The notes beneath the pieces are model-generated. The model saw nothing but the letters and a program-made list of their open reading frames with translations. It was not told the DNA's origin and ran no database searches. Source: Castanea sativa (taxonomy: Eukaryota > Streptophyta > Magnoliopsida > Fagales > Fagaceae). From it: DNA of 64,000 nucleotides. Positions 1-12,176 of this stretch are shown in pieces; position 1 is the stretch's first letter; the number at the start of each line of letters is the position of its first letter. The translations under genes and the position numbers were made by a program. The stretch covers positions 36,354,873 through 36,418,872 of the forward strand of contig NC_134019.1 of assembly GCF_040712315.1 (NCBI RefSeq). The letters are read 5' to 3'.

Positions 1-608
1 CTAAAAATAAATTTTCTTCTGCAATTATGTTGATGACAAATAACATGACAACTTTGTTTTCCTCCACATGCTTAGATGAACATGTCTAGGCTAGAAAATC
101 TTTGTTTACATTAATTTCTTGGATGAATATGCCAATACCTTCATGCCTTCTTTACATTTACATTGTTATCTAACAAATTTCACTTTTTTGTTTCTCTTTA
201 TGTTAAATTCCTCAACACATATTTGTTTATAATTCTTGCAAATTAACATGTTTATGTGACATATTGTTTGTATTTATTTGAAATGACATGATATTGGCCA
301 CCTTAACCTAGGAGATCGATTTTACCAGGCGAGATGGATGCTTGATCCCTTCCCATCTCGTAAATTAGCCTCCGAAAGAAAATCAAGAGTTCTAGACTAT
401 GCTCTTGTATATGCCATTTTACATTTTTTAGAATTTAATTAGGAAATAAAGCAATGTGATTTACTTTACTTAGATTGTATCTAGGACCAAGAAAGCATTG
501 TAAATTTTTGTTACAAAATTGATGTAAATTGTCATATATAATAATAAAATAGAAGCATTTTTTTTTTATGTAGAAGGTTCTCTTATTTTTCCATTTAAAT
601 TAAATAAG

Positions 609-618
609 TGGCGACTCC
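609..618 (+). other. Putative primer-binding-site core (TGGCGACTCC)
   Basis: TGGCGACTCC directly follows an LTR-like AT-rich tail (AAATTAAATAAG). From memory, Tat/Ogre-type Gypsy elements use a PBS of this kind. The second copy at 24012 has the decayed form AGTGACTCC. Assignment of the tRNA is not attempted. Confidence 0.4.
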
Positions 619-1863
619 ATGTAAAACTCTCGATCTAGGGAGAGTACATTTTATAGTGAATTCGACATTTTGAGCATCACGATCCCACCTGTTCGTGCAA
701 GTTAGGCCCAATTTGAGAAAAAATTAGCGAGTCAGGGTCGCGGTCACTCATAGGCTTCAACAAGTTAAATTATGTTCGATGTAGGAGGACCAATTCTTTG
801 TAGTTCCAACTGGCTCTTCTTGCCTAACCCTTTTTTTTTTTTTTTTTCTCATCTTACAACTTTAGAGTAACACTTATCCTTGGTAGATGGAGCACACCTA
901 TCAGTCACTGCATTGGAATGTAACCCTCCAAATCTAATCATGTGAAGATTATCCTAGGAAGCACTAGCCCTTATCCAAGTTAACCTTATCCATTTCATTA
1001 TGTGAAAGTAATAACTAAGGGTTTGAAACTTTGAAGAGGCATCCTAGGGTTGTACACGATGCAGTGCGGCCAATTTTGGAGGGCTTTTTTGCACTGCACC
1101 TACAGCGGTGGTTTTCCCTTATCCTTGACCGCACCTTACCTGTGGAGGGGTGAGAATTGGTTTGCACAAGGTGCGGTGCACCATGCCGGTTTGGTGCAGT
1201 GCGTTCGGTTAAAAAAAATACAACCCACGTCAAACAACCCATACTGAATCATCAAACAATGCAAACATTCATTAAAAAAAACAAACAAACATATTCACTA
1301 TATTTCTTTAAAACACAAAATATCTCAAAGAAATTCACAATCTTTCTAAAAAGTATAGTGGGACAAAGCATAGTTAATAACCTAGATATCGAGCATCAAC
1401 TAAATTCACATACCTAGTAGAAGAAGGAGAAGCATAGTAGTCCTAAGTATTGACCATCAAAACCTTCTCTACAAACTTCCAGAGAATAGCTAGGATAAAT
1501 AGAAGAGTGGAAAGGAAGACACTTGGAGAATGGTGGCATTGATCTGCAGAGGATGCTAGCAGTGAATGGCGAAGGCAAAGGAAAGAGAGGGGTTGTGATG
1601 AGAGAGAGGGAGAGATAGAGGCCGTGGGCGGTGGGCTTGTGGAGAGAGAAAAGACGAGAGAGAGGGAGAGTGATATAAATGAGAAACTAGAAATTTAACC
1701 TAGGATAAAATGACGTCGTTCCCTAATTTGGTTTTTTTTTTTTTAAGACCAAAACTACGTCCTTTTAGTATCAGAACTTAAAAAAAAAGGCTTCATTTTA
1801 TATTGTATTACCTAAACTTATTTAACAAGTTCTTCTTCCTCTAGATTCAATTGCTCCACTTTA

Positions 1864-1889
1864 TCTCTCTCTCTCTCTCTCTCTATCCC

Positions 1890-1926
<37 letters not shown>
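1864..1926. repeat. (TC)n and (CA)n microsatellites
   Basis: A (TC) run of about 21 bases and a (CA) run of about 34 bases sit inside the 3-kb repeat. The matching position in the second copy (25852-25938) has a longer (CT) and a shorter (CA) run, so both tracts have changed length since the copies split. Confidence 0.95.
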
Positions 1927-1927
<1 letters not shown>

Positions 1928-3077
1928 CACATATGTGGTGTGCGATTCTCATCGCTGAGTAAAACTCACCACCATTCACCATAACTATTGGCTTTGGTTC
2001 TCGAAAAACATTGTCGACCACTGCGTCAGTCACTTACAGTGGAGCTCTAAGTGAAGCGGCTCGGTGCAGTAAGGGGCGGTTCCATCAATGGTGGGCAATG
2101 GATGAACAGCCTATCCATATTCACTTATCATGTGAAGTTGTGAACAAACTTCAATTGGTTTGGCTCTACCAAATTTGGACATGCATCAAAATAAGCATGG
2201 GCATTTTGCCCATTTTTAACCTCTTAATGCAACCGTGGTTGGTTCCTAAACTAAGATATATGTTGCATGCTAAACTTAGACTCTTTATTAAGTCTCTTTA
2301 AGTTATGTGCAACACACAAAAAAAAAAGTGTTTACAGAACCTTGCAAAAAGTTTGTGGGCAATCTTCTTGTGTGTCAAGCCTGTATACGACTTATTGTTA
2401 ATTTTAAAAATATACAAAAGGCTATGGTAAATCTTCTTTTATGTCAAGCTTGTATATGACTTATTGTTAGTTTTAAAAGTAAGTACAATCTTTGAACAAA
2501 GTTTAACTCTAAGTCGGTTTGAAGAAAAAAAGGTTTCACCCACTATGTGATTATTAAAACGATTATTCACATATATTTTTAGTCAAGTAATGAGTTGTGT
2601 GATTTATCCTTTTAAAATCTTCTTTTTATACTTTAACGACTGACCTAAAGGTTTAAGGGATAGCCCATTAATAATGACATCCTTTATATTGCCTTGCATC
2701 TATGGTTTAAGACCCACCTCCTCCTCCCAAACTTCAATGTCATTATTATATTTATTTTTATCTAAGATAGAATTCTACTTTAACTTAATAAAAGTTTTTA
2801 TGTGTTTGAAGAAAGAAAATCTTTTTTTTAATTTAAAGAAAATTGATATTTTAATGAAATGTAATGTAAAATAAATAATCTAGCGTAGGGTGTTTTGAAA
2901 AGTGAGTATGTAAATAAAAAATGTAGGTTATTATGCTAAAATAGACACAAATTTTTGCACAAACTAATGTGAATGGTCTTAATCGTTAGTGTTGTGAATT
3001 TATTAGATTTATGTTCATTGTTTTTCATAGGAACCAAATACTTGAATTTATGTTTAAGTATTTTCTAGAATGCTAAC

Positions 3078-5512
3078 AATAAAATTTTATAAAAAAAAAA
3101 ATTCAATTGAACAAATCCAAAAATAAAACAAATACCACCTAGGTTTTAATGGCTTAAACACTTTTAATCTACAATTGCAAATTAGTGCAATATAAGTGTT
3201 TAGCCAAATTTCATATTGCAAACATATTCAATAATGAACTTAAGCATGTAAAAAGCAATATGAAAATGTGGGGGAAAAAACCACCTTTTTGAAGAGGAAA
3301 ACCCGATCACCCAGTTAAAAAACCTCTTCGCTAACACTACCGTCGAAAAATTCACTATTATGAATAATTGTAGTACATGAATGACTATAAACTCTCTGAG
3401 CCTACATCTCCTTGTGTACTTGAACCCTCTAAGTTCCAGCTAGCAACCGACTACTCTAAGTATTTTCTCCACCCAGCTTACCGAAGTTACCATCGTTGTG
3501 CCGCCAACAAAAAACCACCAAAGGATTTGGATTTGAGATAGCTATAATGGTTTCCAAACCAATTAACTTTCTAACACTCATAAATTGTGTAAGAAGTGAC
3601 GGTAGAAATCTCCTCTCAATGATATAAAAGATTGGAGAGGGAAGGGACAAAAGGCTACTATTTGTTTCTCATTAAGGGAGTGGGTAACTCTCTCTCATAC
3701 AAAAGGTTAGGATGTGTATGTGGTATCTCCAGTTTTATAAGCTCAACTCATTAATTTCTCATGTTTGGAAATGCACGGGGTTTGAGTCTGTCTTATATAT
3801 ATATATATATAATGTGGGTATAAATGAATATTGAAATAAGAACATATCAATTTGCCAACAGATAAAGGTACATTAAAATGAGAAACTAATTGTTTGTAAA
3901 TCTGGCATGACATTAAGCTAACAAAAACATAGATTTTACAGCCTTCAAAATGAAAAATTTATAGGAGATTTGTTGGGTAGAATTTAAATTGGGATGGACA
4001 TCAAAGTTTCATTTACTTGTCGAAAATGAAGGTTTACAACACCATATGATCTTTTTTACTTCATGGCTTTTAAACTGATCTCCTACATTTCCTATTTATG
4101 ATCGTCAAAGTCATCATGAAATCGATCAAGCCTAATTACGTTCAAGAACTTTTTGAAATCCCATAACTATTCTTTTTACGATTCTTTCTCCAATAACATG
4201 ATTTTTATGTTCTTCAATATATCCATCACATTTTTTTTCAATCTAAATGAGTGTCTCAATTTAATTGACATAATGTTAGATTATATTGGTAAAAAAGTGA
4301 GTTTTATTTATTTATTAGGTTGCTTTATGAGTTCAAAATTTTCTTTTCGCCAATGGTAAAGTTGGGTGATTGCTTCTTGCATGAGTGTTTCATGATCCAC
4401 CTTAAAGCTAGCCAATGCAAGGTTGGCTAACTTTTCATGATCTACATTTTAATGAACAATTATTAGTTTCTTCCAATATCTCAACAGTAGTTCTCATTGA
4501 ACACTTATTTGTAAAACCAACAATTTAATATTTGTGTGTTTTTAAAAAATTTGGTCTCAATTGAATTAATTTCTTTGTAATAAAATGATGGTGATTATGC
4601 CAAAATCATGAAATATGAACTATATTATTTGCATGTTAAATGCATTTCATGCAAAATGGGGCCACTGTGAGGATTTTTCAATGAATAGAGTATTTTTAAT
4701 ATAAAATATAGATTAAAAAAAAAACTTGCAAATTCTAAATAGTGTCATTTCTGCCAAATACTTCAGTTTAATTTGAAATAGATTTTATTGAAACCTAGCT
4801 TAAATTCATAGTGTGCTAATCTCGGACAAGCACAACACATTTTGGAGTTTGAGATAATTTTTAGTAGGGATTTCTCTTATTTAAATATTAATTGTATAAT
4901 ATTTATGTTTTTATTTTTTTTAATCTATTTTTATTGCCCAGCTACAAAATTACTACTAACATCTCTAATTTACTTAATATTTCTTGCAAGTTTGTGACAT
5001 ATTCTATCTTAAATAGGAATTTTTCATTTTTAATTTTGGATAACTATAAGCAAATGTAATATTTATTGTTAGTTACTATTTTTTAAGTGACACACTCATT
5101 TGAAAAATTGTCTTGCCTTTTTGAATAACTAATTTCATCTATATATAAAATGTATTTTAAAAAATTTTAATTCCAAAAATAAATTTGAATAAATATCATG
5201 TATGAGATGGTCATTATCTCTCTTGGTACTATTAATTCTAATTTTAATTTTGATAGAGAAAAAAAAGAAATTCTAAAACATTTAAAATTATTAACTTTTT
5301 GATAACCTTTAAAATTGTTTATTGTTGCTCAAATCTAATATATATTTTTTAATTTGAAATTTAGAGTAAATGTTAAAACTTATCAATTTAAACTAATCCG
5401 ACGATGCTTTTTCAATAAAGCAGCCCAAGTTCACTACATTATATTTAATTGATTAGTTGTAAATGAATGAATTATTTAATTTATTATAACTAATTAAGAA
5501 AACATAATATCT
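3078..5512. other. Intergenic AT-rich DNA, no gene seen
   Basis: There are only short open frames with no recognisable domain, and a short (TA)n run near 3800. Nothing here supports a coding or RNA gene. Confidence 0.6.
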
Positions 5513-5706
5513 AATTTAATGTATAAAATTGTGGGTTCCAGTTAGCTTAGCTGATAAAGTTTCTAATTGTTGAATAAGTGATCTGAAGTTCAATTCCTAC
5601 CTACTCTAAAAATTGATTGATGTCTTGGTCTGGTGTTAAAAAGTTATCATCAAGAACAGACGCTATAAGTTAAAACTTTCTAAAAAAAAATTTAATGTAT
5701 AAAATT
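5513..5706 (+). mobile_element. tRNA-derived SINE with perfect 18-bp target site duplication
   Basis: The element body is 5531-5688. It begins GTGGGTTCCAGTTAGCTTAGC and has an RNA polymerase III box A-like stretch (TAGCTTAGCTGATAAAG, from 5543), a box B-like stretch (AGTTCAATTCC, 5587-5597) and an A-rich 3' tail. It is flanked by identical 18-base copies of AATTTAATGTATAAAATT at 5513-5530 and 5689-5706. A relative lies at 57396. Structure and long duplication are what LINE-driven insertion of a SINE gives; it is not a functional tRNA gene. Confidence 0.9.
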
Positions 5707-5902
5707 TGATTTTATTTTTCTACATTTATTTTTGGAGTGTTGCAGGCTAGCAACTAGTTCTAAAAATTAATAATATGTTTGGGCTATAAAGGCCTGATAC
5801 TCAAGGGACTTGTTAAACTATGGGCCATGAGTCTCTTCAAGTTTCAATTAGGTCCTATGAACGTGCCCACAAAGTAGGTCCTACATAGTCCTCAATAGTC
5901 CT

Positions 5903-5931
5903 AGAATTTTCCAAAAGAACCCAAAAATTTC
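5903..5931 (+). promoter_or_regulatory. Heat shock element-like cluster upstream of HSP20
   Basis: AGAATTTTCC (5903-5912) is a head-to-head pair of nGAAn units. It is followed by a GAA at 5917-5919 and a TTC at 5929-5931 with imperfect spacing. It lies about 70 bases upstream of the TATA box, where heat shock factors would bind. This is a motif match only. Confidence 0.5.
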
Positions 5932-5980
5932 AAAACAAAAAACAGGGCCTAGATTACACTGGAATCCTCTTAGTCATCTT

Positions 5981-5988
5981 TATAAATA
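5981..5988 (+). promoter_or_regulatory. TATA box of the HSP20 gene
   Basis: TATAAATA lies 97 bases upstream of the ATG at 6078. That leaves room for a 5' leader of roughly 60-70 bases, which is A/C-rich as is usual for plant heat shock mRNAs. Confidence 0.7.
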
Positions 5989-6077
5989 CCCAACCCACCA
6001 AATTCCTCAACTATCGAAAAAAATTCAGCAAAAATCTGAGTCTCTGAAGTTATTCACAACAACATCAAAGTTCAAAA

Positions 6078-6533
6078 ATGTCGATGATTCCAAGCTTCTT
6101 CGGTGGCCAACGCAGCAATACCTTCGACCCATTTTCTCTAAACGTATGGGACCCATTCAAGGATTTCCGAACTCAATTTTCCAAAGAGAATTCTGCTTTT
6201 GTCAACACTCGTATTGATTGGAAAGAGACCCCAGAAGCTCACGTGTTGAAGGCCGATCTTCCTGGGCTAAAGAAGGAGGAAGTGATAGTAGAGGTCGAAG
6301 ATGACAGAGTGGTTCGGATTAGTGGAGAGAGGAAGATAGAGAAGGAAGACAAGAATGACACGTGGCATCGTGTCGAGCGGAGCAATGGCAAGTTTGTGAG
6401 GAGTTTCAGGTTGCCAGAGAATGTGAAGATGGATCAGATTAAGGCTACGATGGAGAATGGGGTTCTCACTGTTACTGCTCCTAAAGTGGAGGTGAAGAAA
6501 CCTGATGTCAAGGCCATTGAAATCTCTGGTTAA
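6078..6533 (+). CDS. Class I cytosolic small heat shock protein (HSP20, 17-kDa type)
   Basis: An intact single-exon gene of 151 residues, the usual length for plant 17-18 kDa class I proteins. The N-terminus [10 protein letters not shown] followed by [15 protein letters not shown] is the class CI signature. The alpha-crystallin domain covers about residues 45-137 and contains GVLTVTAP at 128-135. The C-terminal I-x-I motif (IEI, 147-149) docks neighbouring subunits in the oligomer. Family members are ATP-independent chaperones that hold unfolding proteins in soluble complexes in the cytosol. The start is fixed by the conserved first residues and a TATA box plus heat shock element upstream. 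Absence of introns is normal for this class. No frameshift or missing key residue is seen. Confidence 0.97.
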   Translation: MSMIPSFFGGQRSNTFDPFSLNVWDPFKDFRTQFSKENSAFVNTRIDWKETPEAHVLKADLPGLKKEEVIVEVEDDRVVRISGERKIEKEDKNDTWHRVERSNGKFVRSFRLPENVKMDQIKATMENGVLTVTAPKVEVKKPDVKAIEISG

Positions 6534-6622
6534 TTTTGTTTGTGTATGTGCTTTTGGGAAACACGATTAGTCTCAGCTGTGAATGTTGTGTGTGCGAAGT
6601 GTTTACTTAAAATATCTATGCA

Positions 6623-6628
6623 AATAAA
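6623..6628 (+). terminator. Polyadenylation signal of the HSP20 gene
   Basis: AATAAA lies 90 bases after the stop codon, a normal distance for a plant 3' UTR. Confidence 0.55.
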
Positions 6629-6639
6629 ACGTTTTGGCT

Positions 6640-7876
6640 AATTTTTTATGATGCTCAAGTATTTATGATCATTATTTACTTCTTCTTGAGTAAATTGCCC
6701 CCTCTATTTTTTAATTTTTCAAAAAATACTTTTTATTCAATTGATGGGATTTTTTTTTAATTGATGGGATTATAGAACTACATTTTTGGGCACTTGATAG
6801 ACATTAACGGGAGGATTAAAGATTGAATAAAATTTGAAATTTAAGCCCTGAATTGAGTTTTTGGTAAAGCTAAATGGAGCAATTTGTAATTTGGGCCAAA
6901 CATTTAAGAACGGTTGGTTGCATTCTGAGTTCATATATTTTTGTTGAGCTTCTCAACTGTAAGTGTTGTGGGCTTATGGCTGACAAATCCTATTACAAAT
7001 TACAGGAATACAAGTTGGGAGCCCACAAAAATGCACTTAACAAAATATGACACTTCAACCAAGAAAGAAGAAACTTTATGCAGTACTGGTGGGCTTTTCA
7101 TCATAAGTAAACACAAAGTCTCAGATGAATTCTACTTGTTTTGTCTAGTTATAAAAACACTATATGGACACAATGAATGGATGAAACAGTACATCATATC
7201 ACCCTACATAACTTTACATCATATTACCTTCATAAATTCAGGAATTATTTTGACGAAAACAACTGCACCTCCATTTAAGAGAATTTCTCCATACTTAAGG
7301 ATGCAATAAGTTGCTATTTTCGGTAATGTTGGTATTATTTAAGAAAAATAATAGATGTCTTCTAGAAGAATAGTCCAGTCTCAGAGAATTTGTAAGTTAA
7401 GTATAACTGTAGAACTAATAATTTTTATTGCAACAAAATAATAGATAAATTTATCAAAAATAAATAAAAAGAAGGAATTTTTAAAGTTATCAGCCTTACT
7501 TGGTTGTATATTATTGATGCAACTTGAGACTTGAGGTCCATAAGACCTTTTGTCAAACTGGTAGGATACTCTCAAATTGAAACACCAGCAACAACGCCCA
7601 TAATCCACTCAACTGTTGTTCAAAACACCCAAACAAACCCACCTAAAGCAGACCAGCCACAAACCATCACAATTCTACCGAAAAAACAAAAAATAGAACA
7701 AAGGAAATCAGGAAAAAAAAAAATAGATGGAGAGAGAGAGAATGAAACTTATCTCCCGTCGCTGAATTTGAAAGTTGTTTATTAATTTCACTAATGAGGT
7801 CAGCGACTTGGCTTCCATTAGTGAACATCACTAGTGGACAGCTTTAATACCATGTTAGGTTTAACAGTAAAAAAAC
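6640..7876. other. Intergenic DNA, no gene recognised
   Basis: A 122-codon open frame at 6941-7309 has no recognisable domain and the composition of non-coding DNA. No paired repeats were found here. Confidence 0.5.
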
Positions 7877-8268
7877 TAATGCTATGTTTGGATGTTGGGA
7901 GAATGAGGGAGAGTAGAGTAAAGGGAAGAAGAGTAATTTAATTACCTTATTTAGATATTTTTTTAAGGAAGGAGGGAGAGAGATCTGAAGGGATTTGAAC
8001 TACTTTTAACTTCTCATTTTTAATTCCCCAAATTTGAAAGATTTGGAGGGAAAGTAGAAAATAAAAATACTTGACCAAATAAATTATCAAATTTACCCTT
8101 ATCATATTAACAAAATTGCAAATGAAAAGACTAATTATTCTCGTTCCCATTACTTAATTTTAAAAACATCCAAGCAAGGTTGAGGATTACCATTCCCCTC
8201 TACTCCCCTCTCCATTACTTTCCTTTCATCTACTCTCCTATCTCTCAAAACTTCCAAACATACCATAA
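7877..8268. mobile_element. MITE with about 40-bp terminal inverted repeats and TAA duplication
   Basis: The element is 7880-8265. The left end starts TGCTATGTTTGGATGTTGGG. The reverse complement of the right end starts TGGTATGTTTGGAAGTTTTG, and similarity runs on through a GA-rich 40 bases. TAA flanks both sides (7877-7879 and 8266-8268), which would fit a PIF/Harbinger-type MITE. There is no coding capacity. Confidence 0.75.
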
Positions 8269-9561
8269 AGTTCAAATCAATAGGAAAATAGAAAAATTAA
8301 AATTAAAACCACATTTGTTGTTTCTATAGTAAGCTAAAGGGAAAGCATTGGTAATACTACTTAAAATCAGATATATGCTTAAGACGATATTCAAATGCAA
8401 TGTATGTCTACAATGAATTTTATAGAATTGGATTCAGCTTTTCATGGTTAATGTTTAAAAAAGTGAATATGCATGTGGATTTGTGCAATTGTGCATGGCA
8501 ACTCCCAGCACACTACATACATCAAAATGGTCACAAATGAGGGATGGTACCTAACAAGTAGATATGCTTTTGAACTCATTGGATCATTAGTGCATAAAAA
8601 ATGGAGGTCATTTGAGATAAAATTATAAAACTAAAGGTAACCATACCAGTTCTAACATGGATCAAACTCAACTAGTACAACTTTCCCAACTTAGAAAGAG
8701 AAACAATCCTCAAACATTACAGGCTTTCTAAAAGGATAGAATTGAAATGTTAGTTAATTAAGAGCTGCAGTGTGTGACATTGCCTAGCATCTCATTAACA
8801 AGACCCCAATATTAGTACCAAATCTGGCCTATACATGTTGAGGATTACCAAACAAAACATATTAGATTCTAGAAAACTCCCGTGTAACATGGCAACACAT
8901 CAAAATACATATATCTTGAGGAGAAATGCCAGTGCCACCAATAAATAGTTCTTGATCTTGATCTATTTTCCATACAATAGAAGGGTTCAATTTACAAGTA
9001 CAGTGCCTAAAACAAAGTAATATGTCTCTTCTATGCTGCAACAACAGGCTGCTCCAAATCAAATAATCACTTGGAACAGTACTTAGCCTAACTATGAACT
9101 CTATCAATAAAACATGAGAAAAAAACATCATAGGAAAAGCTTCAGGAGATATATGGTCTTTTAAAAGACAAAATATAGGAGTAGATAAGGAAATACTAAT
9201 CACAGAATCATTAGTAAAATAAAACATAAAATTACATAGGATCAAATCTAATTAGGAAGTTTAAAATGCATGAAAGAATGAATGACTGTTTGTTAAATTC
9301 AAAGTTTTAACTCCTAGAGCTACAGATTTTGACTACGAGATGATTGCAAAAATATATAAAACTAAACTAATGATGTAAGTAATGTCAAGAATAAAATGGA
9401 AATATGACTTATTTGGATAAAAATAGAAATTCACACTAACAATCTCAACATAATGTTATAAAAGGTGAAGGAGACCCATTTTTGACAGCTGTAATAATAC
9501 ATTCAATTCAGCAATAAAGAACTAATGCTCAACTCTTAAAAAGGAAAATATAAAATTAGAA
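8269..9561. other. Intergenic DNA, no gene recognised
   Basis: It includes a 127-codon minus-strand frame (8862-9245) whose protein has no motif I recognise. I see no splice-supported gene model. Confidence 0.45.
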
Positions 9562-11262
9562 TTAAAAACAGATTTTTCCTTTTTGTAAACAATAATTGTG
9601 GATATAGAAATTACATGGGGCACATTGATAGATCAACTCTTTGCAAGGAAGACTACATTTGTGACATGGAGGGTGATCTTTAGTTTTCTTAATGAAAGAA
9701 AAGGGGTGTCAGTGACAATCAAATGTTTAAGAGCTCTTTTACTTCTTATTTGGATATTCCCCGAGAATACATTTGGGATGTGCATGATAAGTGCAATCTG
9801 CACAGTAGTAAAACCAATGGTTTAGGTTTCATTCTTCTTCACAAGTATCACAATCATATTCACCAAAGTCATCTTCAGCTGCATTACTGAGAGTGAAAGG
9901 ATGCTCATGTTGTTTGTACCTTGTGATTTGTGGTAGTGTTGCACATTTGAAGTCAAGTGCAAATTCACAACTAGTACAACAAAATACTAGATATCTTCTA
10001 TCACCACAACTACTGCAACTTTGTTCAAAGCTTGTGTAGGAGAGGATGATTTGGTGCTTATGACCTTCGTGGGTAAGGATTTTTGGAACCAAATTACATT
10101 GAACATCAAGATCAAAGTTGCGTGACTCAGAAGTGTAGAAGAAGCCATTACAATCTTGGTAACAGGCATTACACCAGGTTAACGCCTTTCGGAGGGTGAG
10201 TGGGTGTTGATGAAGCTAGTGTTTCTTTTTCATTGGTAAATTAGCACAAGATTTATGAATAAAGAAGTTACACTTAGCACAATTGTAAAAAGGAGGGGAC
10301 ACACTCGTCGCATTTTTCGTTATTGTGAACCTCCTTATCAGTGAGCTTTAAGTCATGCTCATGACTGACGTGTTTAATTTTTGTGGCTATTTCAGTTCCG
10401 TCCTCCCCCACGTTGATATTTTTGACTTTGTAAGCTGCCGTTGACTCAACAAATTGATCCAGCTCTTCATCTTCGTTCTCCCCATCTTTAAGTTCCAGCA
10501 AATTTATGTCCTCCTTCTTTGTCTCGTCTATAGCACAATTGAGGTGGGCAACGAAATTGCATTTGGAGCAATAGTAAAGCCCGTAGCATGTGTCCACTTT
10601 TTGAACACAGAGTAGACAAAATTGAGAGTCGGATTCTTGGAGTTTAAGAGAAGAATGGGTGATGCGGAGAGGGTGCTTGTGACGTACAACTTTGATTCTA
10701 CGTAGGAAATAAGCACACTTTCTATGAATCGAGAAACTGCATGGATTACACAGATACGACATACCTTTGCTTCTTTTATGCCACAAAGGTCACAAGTGAA
10801 CATGATTCACTTCCAAATGGGTGCCAATGGATGGTCGTGGAATTCAACTTCCAAAGTGGGTAGTAAAGAGCCACATTTGACGTGAAGGTTGAAGTCACAA
10901 TGGTAACAGCGATAAGTGTATACTGCACGAGATTTATTATAGACTTGGCATGTGCTCTTTCCTTTCTCTTTAGGATAATGTGTCTTTTCATAAAAAAGAA
11001 TAAGAAGATGATTTGGGTGCAAGGGATATTGTAACCCATGGGGTATTTCTGCACATGATTTATGAAAGTAGAACCAACTGCATCCTACACAACTGTAGCA
11101 AGGACCCAATATTTGTTCCCAGCACCCCCGACAATAGTATCTACTTTTGTCATCTTGATTGAAGACCAAGGGGTGGTTAGGATGCTCCGGATGACAAAAA
11201 TGTTGAAGCGGCTCCATCTGATCTTGTATGACATGCATAGTCACAGACAAAATAACATCCAT
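9562..11262 (-). pseudogene. DC1 (Cys/His-rich C1-like) domain protein, broken by frameshifts and stops
   Basis: Several C1-like zinc-binding modules follow one another on the minus strand. The first frame (11262-10807) contains HFCHPEHPNHPL and CYSCVGCSWFYFHKSC. The next (10803-10274) contains YLCNPCSFSIHRKC and YYCSKCNFVAHLNC. The third (10092-9829) contains CCTSCEFALDFKC, and further modules continue in other frames to about 9564 (YYCADCTYHAHPKC, YQCAPCNFYIH). Frame breaks lie near 10800 and 10285 and downstream of 9829, with stops near 10215 and at 9829. Intact plant DC1 proteins are single-exon, about 550-700 residues, and bind zinc and possibly lipids. The start may be the ATG at 11262 or an in-frame Met 15 codons later. 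A dead copy is the simplest reading, though sequencing error could explain single-base breaks. Confidence 0.9.
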
Positions 11263-11353
11263 TTTGTTTAGAGAAAAAAGAAAAACGTGACTTATTAATA
11301 CAACAGGGGCTAGTACACTGAATCAAAATCTATATCATATAAAGAGGAAAAGA

Positions 11354-11356
<3 letters not shown>

Positions 11357-11390
<34 letters not shown>
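11357..11390. repeat. (GA)n microsatellite
   Basis: About 17 uninterrupted GA units directly upstream of the DC1 pseudogene. Confidence 0.95.
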
Positions 11391-11394
<4 letters not shown>

Positions 11395-12110
11395 ATCAAA
11401 ATCCAACAATACCAATTAGATTTAAAAAAAAAATGCACTTCTCCCGCTAAGCTTATAAATGATGATGATGATGGTCGTTAGTTGGGGTTGTTCAATTTGG
11501 ACCGATTTTGAATGTTTAGTTTCAAGATTGATGAGTTGGGGATTCTAAGCAAAATGGGGGATGGATGCAGAGTGTGTGTATTTTCAATTTGTGGGCGTGA
11601 GTGAGTGAAAGAGTGACAAATAAAGTCACGATGTCAATTTTGGACTGAAAATTTGGAAAGTGATTGTTTGAAAGGTTTGGAGACAATAGAGGTGGCTGAT
11701 ATATGAAATTGGTGTTTTGGTTTCTATATGGGGATAAACACCTTGGAGAGCTTCCTTGAGTAATTAATATAACATATAGAGACACACTTTAACCCAAAAG
11801 GCCTAAGCCCAATAGGTATGTGCTCAATTATGTTATATTAACCACTCATTCTTCCCATCTTTATATAATGTGGGACTTCACTCACATATGTAACCCAACA
11901 ATCTCTCTCTCACGTGTGAGTCTGCCTCTCTATGGGCTTCAAGACCTCTTTGTGGACCATGAACAAGTCCTACTCACTTCCCCTTGCCTAATGGGCTTTT
12001 CACTTCATGAACGCGTCATTTATGGGTCTCTCGTACACCATCCATGGGAACCACAAAGTAATTTACAAAGTAATTTACAATTATTAAATTAATAAAGCAA
12101 AACTCCTAAT

Positions 12111-12111
<1 letters not shown>

Positions 12112-12176
<65 letters not shown>
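12112..12176. repeat. (TA)n then (CA)n microsatellite
   Basis: About 27 TA units run into four AC units. The minus-strand open frame over it is an artefact of the repeat. Confidence 0.95.

Larger units (their letters stand above)
1..3077 (+). repeat. Copy 1 of a 3-kb dispersed repeat (truncated by window start)
   Basis: This stretch aligns almost base for base with 23430-27103 in the same orientation. It starts at the same CTAAAAATAAATTTTC words and ends at GAATGCTAAC in both copies. The left 600 bases resemble the end of a long LTR (motif TGCTTAGATGAACATGTCTAGG at 68-91), followed by a PBS-like TGGCGACTCC. The remainder has no coding potential, only short chance frames, and carries (TC)n and (CA)n microsatellites. 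Copy 2 has a 620-bp solo LTR that copy 1 lacks. The best reading is a non-autonomous LTR retroelement of Tat/Ogre type, but that class is an inference; the duplication itself is seen directly. Confidence 0.8.

Noticed and set aside
1818..2033. Short minus frame over TC/CA microsatellites
   Set aside because: Its peptide is Cys-Val and Arg-Glu repeat from the microsatellites, and the second copy of the repeat does not keep it.
5531..5688. tRNA gene (box A and box B)
   Set aside because: No cloverleaf fold with a proper acceptor end was found. The A-tail and 18-bp duplication show a SINE.
6941..7309. 122-codon plus frame after HSP20
   Set aside because: Composition is that of random AT-rich DNA and no domain is seen.
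8862..9245. 127-codon minus frame
   Set aside because: No recognisable motif, no promoter or splice support, and no repeat partner; left as non-coding.
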